From Deltaproteobacteria bacterium (GTDB lineage: Bacteria; Myxococcota; Myxococcia; Myxococcales; 40CM-4-68-19), in the NCBI GenBank assembly GCA_005879095.1, contig VBLM01000246.1, forward strand, positions 1-8,731: 8,731 bases of DNA, in the 5' to 3' direction. A program made the position numbers and the translations under genes. Under the pieces are notes generated by a model. It was given only the letters and a program-made list of their open reading frames with translations. It was not told the DNA's origin and did not search any database. Within the stretch, counting starts at the first letter, position 1, and the number at the start of each line of letters is the position of its first letter. Below are positions 1 through 6,199 of the stretch, piece after piece.

Positions 1-221
1 CGCTGGAGGTCCGCGCGCGGGATGGAAACCTCCGCCAAGGTCCCGAATCCCGTGTTGATTCCATAGGTCGGCACATCGCCCTGGGCGATTCGATCGACCA
101 ACCGCCGAGCCGCGCGCACCCGCTCCCGCGCGTCCGGCGCGACCTCGACGCGCACGCCGCCGGCCGCCGCCGCGGCGACGTCTTCGAGCCTCAATCCCGC
201 GCCTGAAAGCACCATCCGCAT
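1..221 (-). CDS. hutH: Histidine ammonia-lyase, N-terminal fragment (cut by left edge)
   Basis: Read on the minus strand, 73 codons are visible from an ATG at 221 to the window edge. The protein begins MRMVLSGAGLRLEDVA and contains the motif VPTYGINTGFGTLAEV at about residues 50-65. This is the N-terminal signature of the MIO-dependent aromatic amino acid ammonia-lyases; the Tyr of YGINTGFG (residue 53 here) is the catalytic tyrosine of the family. Full proteins are about 500 residues and carry the Ala-Ser-Gly that forms the MIO cofactor, which lies outside the window. HutH converts L-histidine to urocanate and ammonia in the cytoplasm, the first step of histidine breakdown. An ATG two codons later (213-215) is an equally possible start, and neither has a clear Shine-Dalgarno. 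The gene is divergent from the next one, with 56 bp between them. An aminomutase or tyrosine/phenylalanine lyase of the same family cannot be excluded from this fragment. Confidence 0.85.
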   Translation of the reverse strand, partial: MRMVLSGAGLRLEDVAAAAAGGVRVEVAPDARERVRAARRLVDRIAQGDVPTYGINTGFGTLAEVSIPRADLQ

Positions 222-240
222 GCGGGGGCTTGTACACCCA

Positions 241-270
241 TTTACGCCGAGTCGGTTCCTCGCCTACACT
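241..270 (+). promoter_or_regulatory. Candidate sigma-70-like promoter giving a near-leaderless transcript
   Basis: In the 56-bp divergent spacer, TTTACG (241-246) and TACACT (265-270) each match four of six bases of the -35 and -10 consensus and are 18 bp apart. Transcription would start about 7 bp after the -10, at or next to the ATG at 278. This agrees with the absence of any Shine-Dalgarno in front of that ATG. It rests on base matching only and is tentative in a GC-rich genome. Confidence 0.3.
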
Positions 271-277
271 GCGCTAC

Positions 278-1093
278 ATGGCCTCCCGAACAGCGTCGCT
301 TCTCGCTCTCGCGCTCTTTGCCTCGACCGCCGCACGCGCCGACGACACGGCCGCCCCGGTCGTTTCACACACGCCGATCAGATACACCGAGCGCGGGGCG
401 AAGTTCGTCCAGGTGTTCGCCAAGATCACCGACGAGTCGAAATTCTTCCCGCAGGTCTTCTACCGGTACGGTTCGGGCGAGTACCAGAAGCCGCTCGACA
501 TGAAGCCGGTCAAGGGCCAGAAGGACTCGTACGGCGCGAACATCCCCGTCAAGGGCGACGTCGCCGAGTACTACATCGAGGCCTACGACGAGCTGGGCAA
601 CGGCCCCGGCCGCTCCGGCGATCCGGACAAGCCGTGGAAGGTCGACACCAGCGGGCAGGGCGGAATGGTGGCGGAAGTCGCGCCTCCGCCCGTCGTCAGG
701 CCGACACCTCCGCCGGCCCCGGCTCCTCGTTTTGAGCCGACGCCCGCTCCGCCGCCACCGCGCCGGCAGCCGGTCGCGCAGGCCTCGGGCGGACGGACCT
801 GGACCTGGATCGTCGGCGGCGTCGGTCTCGGGGCGTTGGCGGGCGGCCTGATCGCCGGCAACGAGATGAAGTCCGAGGACAAGGTCTACACCGAGCAGCT
901 CCTGACCGCGCCCGGCGCCAACTACACTGCCTTGAAAGCGCAGTACGATGCCAACAAGTCGCTGGGCCAGAAGGCGACGATCCTCACCATCGCCGGCGCG
1001 GTGTTGATCGCCGGCTCGATCGCGCTCTACTTCGTCGAAGGCTCCGGCCCCTCGAAGGGCTCGGGCGGCGACGCCGGCACCTGGCACTTCTAG
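278..1093 (+). CDS. Exported beta-domain protein with Pro-rich linker and two membrane segments
   Basis: 271 residues. The ATG at 278 is chosen because it opens directly into a signal peptide ([21 protein letters not shown], probable cleavage after Ala21); an upstream in-frame ATG at 230 would add 16 residues before it. Residues 27-123 form one beta-rich domain ([13 protein letters not shown] ... [20 protein letters not shown]), a type I associate with myxobacterial envelope proteins. Next come a Pro-rich linker (about 136-167), a hydrophobic segment (about 174-194), a polar stretch with Lys/Glu/Tyr/Gln (195-232), a second hydrophobic segment (about 233-253) and a Gly/Ser-rich tail. Inferred topology: the beta domain projects outside the cytoplasmic membrane on a flexible stalk over a two-helix anchor. 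It lies 3 nt before lysC, so the two are probably co-transcribed, but no functional link to aspartate metabolism is visible. Function unknown. Confidence 0.85.
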   Translation: MASRTASLLALALFASTAARADDTAAPVVSHTPIRYTERGAKFVQVFAKITDESKFFPQVFYRYGSGEYQKPLDMKPVKGQKDSYGANIPVKGDVAEYYIEAYDELGNGPGRSGDPDKPWKVDTSGQGGMVAEVAPPPVVRPTPPPAPAPRFEPTPAPPPPRRQPVAQASGGRTWTWIVGGVGLGALAGGLIAGNEMKSEDKVYTEQLLTAPGANYTALKAQYDANKSLGQKATILTIAGAVLIAGSIALYFVEGSGPSKGSGGDAGTWHF

Positions 1094-1096
1094 GGA

Positions 1097-2328
<1,232 letters not shown>

Positions 2329-2329
<1 letters not shown>

Positions 2330-3345
2330 TGCTGATCCGCTGCCAGAGCTGCCAGGCGCTGTTTTCGCTGCAGGACGGCGTCGCGGCGGCCGGGGTCGGG
2401 TTCAAGGTCGAGTGCGGGCGGTGCCTGACCGTCTTCGAGGCGAACGCGCTCCCGCGGATTCCACCCGAGCGCGCCAACACGCCCACGGTGCAGCGGCCCG
2501 TCCCGCCGATCTACAAGCCGCCCGATCCGGCCGTGCTCGAGCGTTTGGGGACACCTCCGCGGGACACCTTCAGGAAGGTGTCCCCGGAAGGTGTCCCCAA
2601 AAAGCGCCGCACCGGCCTCTGGGTCGCCGTCGGGGCGGTGGTCGCGCTCGGCATCGCGCTTCTCGCCGAGCTCGGTCTCGGCGGGCTGCCGCGGCGGGCG
2701 CAGGAGCGGATCGAAAAGGCCCGCCTGCTGCTCCTGCGGGACGACCGGACCAGCCTCGAGCAGGCGACGGCGCTCTTCACCGAGGCGGCGCGGATGGCTC
2801 CCGGAGAGGCCGGCCCCGAGGGCGAACGTGCCTTCGCGCTCCTCTTGCAAGCGGCCGCGCAGAAAGACCTCGCCGGACGCGTGTCGAAGGACGAGGGCGA
2901 GGAGCTCACGCGAAAAGCGACGCGCTCGATGCAGGAGGGGCTCGCGGCGGCGAAGGCGGCCGTCGAGGACGATCGCGAGGACTCGTTCGCGCTTCGGGCG
3001 ATGGCGCTGCATGCGGCGCTCGCGGGTGCGCCCGAGCTCGGCCTGGTCTCGCTGCATCGGGCCGAGATCGTCGCGCCGCAGGACCCGTGGATCGCCTGGA
3101 CGCGCGCGGCGCTCGCGCTCTCCGGTCCGCCGGCGCGCGAGAAGCAGGATCGGGCGCTGGCGGCGCTCGCGGTCGCCGGGCAGGCCGAGCCGCGCATGCT
3201 GCGCGCGCAGGTCGACGTCGCCGCGATCTCGCTCGATCGCCAGGAGCCCGACCCGGCGCGGAACGTGCTGACCAGGGTGCTGAAGGAAAACCCGCAGCAC
3301 GAACGGGCGAAGCGGCTTCTCTCGCTCCTCCCGCCGTCGCCCTAG
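2329..3345 (+). CDS. Zinc-ribbon / transmembrane / helical-repeat protein
   Basis: 338 residues. The ATG at 2329 overlaps the lysC stop (TGATG), so translation is probably coupled; a weak purine-rich GAGAAGAG lies just upstream. The N-terminus is an MJ0042-type zinc ribbon, IRCQSCQALFSLQDG ... VECGRCLTVFEA, with two CxxC pairs at Cys5/Cys8 and Cys29/Cys32. A Pro-rich, probably disordered linker (41-95) follows and includes the palindrome-encoded segment at about 73-90. After KKRRTG comes one membrane helix (about 97-116), then about 215 residues of Ala/Leu/Glu/Arg-rich helices resembling degenerate TPR repeats (for example TSLEQATALFTEAARMAP and DPARNVLTRVLKENPQHERA). Positive charge before the helix suggests a cytoplasmic zinc ribbon and a periplasmic helical domain. 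Such ribbon-TM proteins are common in Deltaproteobacteria, but I know of no defined role. A scaffold or sensor is plausible; any link with aspartokinase is only positional. Confidence 0.85.
2547..2598. repeat. 52-bp nested palindrome made of four 13-bp units, inside a coding region
   Basis: The element consists of 13-mers at 2547-2559, 2560-2572, 2573-2585 and 2586-2598. The two on the right are identical (GGAAGGTGTCCCC); the two on the left are slightly diverged inverted copies (GGGGACACCTCCG and CGGGACACCTTCA). Around the centre (2572/2573), 22 of 26 positions pair, including a perfect inner 11-bp stem (2561-2571 with 2574-2584). TTT/AAA flanks extend the symmetry by 3 bp on each side. It encodes part of the linker (LGTPPRDTFRKVSPEGVP) of the zinc-ribbon protein without breaking the frame. 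It resembles REP/MITE-type mobile palindromes, which is inference; no transposase lies nearby. Confidence 0.85.
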
Positions 3346-3372
3346 GGTGGGAAATCCAATTCACACAGCTGA

Positions 3373-3395
3373 CGCACCGCCCTGCGGCCGGTGCG
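3373..3395 (+). other. Short hairpin in the intergenic spacer before the glycosyltransferase
   Basis: In the 78-bp gap between the zinc-ribbon gene and the glycosyltransferase, CGCACCG (3373-3379) and CGGTGCG (3389-3395) form a perfect 7-bp stem with a 9-nt loop. No T-run follows, so it is not a standard intrinsic terminator. It may weakly attenuate read-through or be chance in GC-rich DNA. Confidence 0.35.
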
Positions 3396-3423
3396 GGCAC
3401 GTAGATTGCTGTAGCGCGAGCGC

Positions 3424-4611
3424 ATGCTCGCCATCCTGTTCTGGCTCGCCGTCGGCTGCATCCTGCACACTTATGTCCTCTATCCACTGCTGCTCATCGT
3501 CCTCGACGCGGTGGGTCAGGCCCGGAGCGCGTGGAGCTACCTGAGCGGCAACGAGCGGCGCCGCCCGCCGGCGCAGATCGGCCTGCCCAGCGTCTCGGTC
3601 CTGATCGCGGCTTACAACGAGGCCGAGTGCATCGGGCAACGGATCGAGAACCTGCTCGAGCAGGACTACCCGGCGGACAAGCTCGAGATCCGGATCGGCT
3701 CCGACGCGTCCTCCGACGAGACCGACGGCATCGTCCAGCGCTACGCGGCCCGCGGGGTCAAGCTCTCGCGCGGCGAACGATGCGGAAAAGCCGGCGTCCT
3801 CAGCCGGCTGGTCGGGCTGGCGCGCGGCGACGTGCTGGTGATGACCGACGCGAACACCGAGTTCGAGCGCGACGCGATCCGCCGCCTGGTCCAGCCGCTG
3901 CGCGAGGAGACTGTCGGGCTGGTTTGCGGACGGCTGCGGCTGCACTCGCCTCTCGGCGCGCCCGTCGCCGAGAGCGCGTACTGGAAGCTGGAGAGCCTTT
4001 TGAAATTGTACGAATCGCGCCGCGGCTGCGTGATGGGCGCCAACGGCGGCATCTACGCCGTGCGCAAGGAACTGTTCGCGCCGCTGCCGGCGGGTACGGT
4101 CGTCGACGACTTCGTCGCCGCCCTGCGCGTGCTCGAGGCGGGCAGCGAGGTGCGCTACGAGCCCGAAGCCGTGGCCCACGAGGAGGCTGCGCCCGATCAC
4201 AGCGGCGAATACCGGCGCCGCGTACGCATCGCGGCCGGCTGCTTCCGCGCGCTCTCGCAGTACCGAAATCTGATGGCGCCGCGGCACGGCTTCACCGCCT
4301 TCGCGCTCTGGTCGCACAAGATTCTGCGCTGGTTCGTGCCGCACGCGATGGTCGTCGCGCTGGTGGCGAATCTGTTCCTCGCCCACGGCGGCCGCTTCTA
4401 TGCGCTCGCGTTGCTCGTCCAGTGCGCGGCGTACGCGCTCGCGGCGGTGGCGCTGCTGGGGATGTCGCCGCGCCGGCTGCGCGCGGTGGCCGACGCCGCC
4501 GCGCACTTCGTCGAGTTGAACGCCGCGCTGCTGGTCGGCTTCGTCAAGTACAGCCGTGGCGCCCAGGGCCAGACCTGGACGCGCACCGACCGCACCGCCC
4601 GCGCCGCCTGA
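3424..4611 (+). CDS. Membrane-anchored family 2 glycosyltransferase
   Basis: 395 residues. It has an N-terminal membrane helix (about 3-27), then a GT-A fold GT2 domain. PSVSVLIAAYNEAECIGQRI (55-74) is the nucleotide-sugar binding start; IRIGSDASSDETDGI (89-103) follows; VLVMTDANTEF (137-147) holds the DxD-like metal-binding motif; and MGANGGIYAVRKELF (204-218) and VVDDFVAAL (226-234) supply the acceptor-side and likely catalytic acidic residues. GEYRRRVRIAAG (261-272) stands where processive enzymes have QxxRW, but without the Trp. Hydrophobic segments at about 304-320, 325-347 and 360-376 anchor the C-terminus, ending QTWTRTDR. The family transfers sugars from nucleotide donors on the cytoplasmic face during polysaccharide, glycolipid or exopolysaccharide synthesis; the sugar and acceptor cannot be told. 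The ATG at 3424 has only a weak GCGAG upstream. No other polysaccharide genes are in the window. Confidence 0.9.
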   Translation: MLAILFWLAVGCILHTYVLYPLLLIVLDAVGQARSAWSYLSGNERRRPPAQIGLPSVSVLIAAYNEAECIGQRIENLLEQDYPADKLEIRIGSDASSDETDGIVQRYAARGVKLSRGERCGKAGVLSRLVGLARGDVLVMTDANTEFERDAIRRLVQPLREETVGLVCGRLRLHSPLGAPVAESAYWKLESLLKLYESRRGCVMGANGGIYAVRKELFAPLPAGTVVDDFVAALRVLEAGSEVRYEPEAVAHEEAAPDHSGEYRRRVRIAAGCFRALSQYRNLMAPRHGFTAFALWSHKILRWFVPHAMVVALVANLFLAHGGRFYALALLVQCAAYALAAVALLGMSPRRLRAVADAAAHFVELNAALLVGFVKYSRGAQGQTWTRTDRTARAA

Positions 4612-5925
4612 TCAGTGAACGCAGAGCGGCGCGCAGACCAGCGTCGTGCCGTCCGGCTCGTTGCGGCAGACGCCGCTCACCGTGTGGTCCTTCCAGCTGA
4701 ACGAGCAGCTGTCGCCGAGCGCATGATCAACGCACGCATCCACCGCCTGCTGCGGCGGTTGCGGCGGCGGCGGCAGGCAGACCAGTGGGCCATTGGGCAG
4801 TTGGTGGCACACGCCGGTTGCGGTCTTGTCGCCGATCTGCACCGTGCACTGCGCGCCGGCAGTCTTGTCCGTGCAGGCCGCTACTTGTGGCGGCGGCGGA
4901 GGAGTCGGCAGCGGCGGGAGGCACGCGAGCAGGTGCTCATCGACGGCGCGGCAGAAGCCGCTCACGCTCCTGTCGCCGGCAGTGAACAAGCAGGCATCGC
5001 CCGCGTTCTTCCCGTTGCAGGCCGTCACCGGCGGCGGCGGCGCAGGCGGAGGCGGCAGACATGCCAGCGGACCGCCGTCGGGAAGCGCGGTGCAAACGCC
5101 GGTGAACGTCTTGTCGCCGACGGTCACGGTGCAGCGATCGTTCGCCGACTTCCCGTTGCACGCCTGGATCAGCTCCTGCGGCGGCGGCGGCACGCAGACG
5201 CGCAGGTGGTGATCGGTTAGATCGCGGCAGTTACCATTCACGGTCTTGCCGTCAGCGCTGAACCAGCAGGCATCGCCCTCGTTCTTGCCGTTGCACGCTG
5301 CGACCGGCGGCGGCAGTACCACGACCGGCGACGGCGGGAGGCACGCGAGGACGCCGGCGATCGGCAGCGCGGTGCAGGAGCCGGTGAAGCTCCGGCCGTC
5401 GTCGGAGACGGTGCACGCGTCGCCGGCCTTTTTCCCATCGCACGCCTTCACGAATGGCGGCTCTTCCTCGGGCGTCACGCAGATCAGGAGGTCGCGGCCG
5501 GGGAGGGCGCGGCAGGTCCCGTTTTCCGTCCCCTCGTCGTCGTCGGTGAATGTGCACGGATCGCCCGCCGTCTTGTCCTTGCACGCTGCGACCGGCGGCG
5601 GCGGAGGCGGAGGATTCGGCACGCACGCCACCACGTTCGCCCCGAACGACCGGCAGGTCCCGTCGATGGTGTGATCGTCCTTCGCGAGTTGGCACGCATC
5701 GCCCGCGATCTTGTCCGTGCAAGCTGCGACTGCCGGAGCCGGCGGCGGAGGCGGCGCCGGCGGCACGCAGGCGAGCACACCGGCCGGCGTGGCCGCGCAC
5801 GCGCCGGTGAAGCTGCGCTCGTCTTTCGTCACCGTGCAGGCATCGCCGGCCTTCTTGTTCACGCACGCCGCGACCGCCGCGCCGCCACAGGCGGCGACGA
5901 GGGCGAGACAGGCGAGACGGCGCAT
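4612..5925 (-). CDS. Secreted cysteine-rich protein of nine four-Cys repeats with Pro-rich linkers
   Basis: 437 residues, read on the minus strand. The ATG at 5925 is chosen because GGAGG lies 5 nt upstream and it opens into a signal peptide (MRRLACLALVAACGGAAVA); an upstream ATG at 5985 would add 20 non-signal residues. Cleavage probably falls before Ala20-Cys21. VAAC at 18-21 also fits a loose lipobox, so a lipoprotein is possible, though Cys21 is the first conserved Cys of repeat 1. The mature protein is nine units of 45-49 residues, pattern ACxxKxAGDxC...GxC...LxCxPPPP, each with four Cys (first Cys at 21, 69, 115, 162, 211, 256, 303, 351, 398), separated by Pro-rich linkers. One extra Cys (435) lies at the C-terminus. 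Paired disulfides and an extracytoplasmic site are likely. Similar single units occur in exported proteobacterial proteins, but no function is known to me. The gene converges on the glycosyltransferase with no gap. Confidence 0.88.
   Translation of the reverse strand: MRRLACLALVAACGGAAVAACVNKKAGDACTVTKDERSFTGACAATPAGVLACVPPAPPPPPAPAVAACTDKIAGDACQLAKDDHTIDGTCRSFGANVVACVPNPPPPPPPVAACKDKTAGDPCTFTDDDEGTENGTCRALPGRDLLICVTPEEEPPFVKACDGKKAGDACTVSDDGRSFTGSCTALPIAGVLACLPPSPVVVLPPPVAACNGKNEGDACWFSADGKTVNGNCRDLTDHHLRVCVPPPPQELIQACNGKSANDRCTVTVGDKTFTGVCTALPDGGPLACLPPPPAPPPPVTACNGKNAGDACLFTAGDRSVSGFCRAVDEHLLACLPPLPTPPPPPQVAACTDKTAGAQCTVQIGDKTATGVCHQLPNGPLVCLPPPPQPPQQAVDACVDHALGDSCSFSWKDHTVSGVCRNEPDGTTLVCAPLCVH
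4615..5868 (-). repeat. Nine tandem protein-coding repeats of about 140 bp
   Basis: Units of 45-49 codons fill almost the whole gene. Two subtypes can be told apart. Type A is CTVxxxx(K/R)xxTGxC...LPxG.LxCLPP (units 1, 4, 6, 8). Type B mostly has Phe two residues after the second Cys, then T(V/I)xGxCR (units 2, 3, 5, 7, 9, with 2 and 3 the most divergent). The order A-B-B-A-B-A-B-A-B points to duplication of two-unit blocks of about 285 bp. The linkers are Pro-codon runs that appear as GGC/GGT-rich low-complexity tracts on the plus strand (for example 5028-5055, 5589-5612, 5736-5765). Confidence 0.8.
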
Positions 5926-5930
5926 GGGGG

Positions 5931-5935
5931 CCTCC
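5931..5935 (-). promoter_or_regulatory. Shine-Dalgarno of the cysteine-rich repeat gene
   Basis: GGAGG on the minus strand lies 5 nt before the ATG at 5925. It is the best-placed ribosome binding site at any annotated start in this window and decides for this start over the ATG at 5985, which also lies outside the signal peptide context. Confidence 0.75.
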
Positions 5936-5985
5936 GGCGACCGAGCAGACACGCGAGGGCATGCCACGGTTAAGCGTGCCAGCAA

Positions 5986-5999
5986 GTGACGCCGGTCAC
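5986..5999. promoter_or_regulatory. Inverted repeat GTGAC-N4-GTCAC upstream of the cysteine-rich gene
   Basis: A perfect 5-bp inverted repeat with a 4-bp spacer (GTGACGCCGGTCAC) is centred about 67 bp upstream of the ATG at 5925, in the 109-bp spacer between that gene and the tRNA terminator. Position and symmetry fit a regulator binding site, but it is short and could be chance. I see no convincing -35/-10 pair in this spacer. Confidence 0.3.
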
Positions 6000-6034
6000 G
6001 TCGGAAGGGCGTCCTAAGACTCTGGTCTAGCTGG

Positions 6035-6069
6035 AAAAAAATGGCCCGGCTCTCTCACCGAGCCGGGCC
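6035..6069 (-). terminator. Intrinsic terminator of the tRNA-Glu gene
   Basis: On the minus strand, GGCCCGGCTC (6069-6060) pairs perfectly with GAGCCGGGCC (6052-6043) across a 7-nt loop. The 10-bp GC-rich stem is followed by A and then seven T residues (6041-6035). It begins 3 nt after the tRNA CCA end and insulates the cysteine-rich gene from tRNA read-through. Confidence 0.93.
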
Positions 6070-6072
6070 GAG

Positions 6073-6148
6073 TGGTGACCCCAACGGGATTCGAACCCAT
6101 GTTTGAGGCGTGAGAGGCCTCCGTCCTAGGCCGCTAGACGATGGGGCC
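6073..6148 (-). tRNA. tRNA-Glu (anticodon CTC), CCA end encoded
   Basis: A minus-strand cloverleaf of 76 nt including CCA. The acceptor stem is GGCCCCA with TGGGGTC (one G-T pair), with discriminator A and genomic CCA at 6075-6073. The D arm is GTCTAGCGGCCTAGGAC. The anticodon stem GAGGC/GCCTC holds the loop CTCTCAC, so the anticodon is CTC (reads GAG, Glu). The T arm ATGGG-TTCGAAT-CCCGT has the invariant TTCGA. It lies between its own terminator and the 3' end of the broken RND pump gene. No integrase or duplicated 3' tRNA end is visible, so nothing suggests use as an attachment site. Confidence 0.97.
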
Positions 6149-6170
6149 GCCTTTCCTTGGAAGCTCCGGG

Positions 6171-6199
6171 CTTTTCGCCGCTTTCGGACGCAGTGTCAA
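6171..6199 (-). promoter_or_regulatory. Candidate promoter of the tRNA-Glu gene
   Basis: On the minus strand a perfect -35 TTGACA (6199-6194) is followed after 17 bp by GAAAAG (6176-6171), a weak -10 (three of six) in an otherwise GC-rich stretch. The start would fall about 15 nt before the mature tRNA end at 6148. The -35 box overlaps the stop codon (TGA, 6198-6196) of the RND pump gene. Confidence 0.5.

Noticed and set aside
230..277. Upstream in-frame ATG as the start of the envelope stalk protein
   Set aside because: It would place 16 polar residues before a clear signal peptide and has no ribosome binding site.
2547..2601. The palindrome as an intrinsic terminator
   Set aside because: On the plus strand the hairpin is followed by AAAAA, not a T-run; on the minus strand it is followed by AAACGC. 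It also lies inside an open coding frame.
3361..4506. A 381-codon minus-strand open frame under the glycosyltransferase
   Set aside because: Shadow frame; the plus strand encodes a complete GT2 enzyme with all expected motifs.
4615..5868. Tandem repeats as a CRISPR array
   Set aside because: The periodicity of about 140 bp is in frame, the units are diverged, and the translated product has a consistent four-Cys pattern and a signal peptide.
5964..5981. Sigma-54-like promoter (TGGCACG on the minus strand) before the cysteine-rich gene
   Set aside because: The -24 half matches, but the -12 position reads ACCGT rather than TTGCA, and GG and GC are not correctly spaced.
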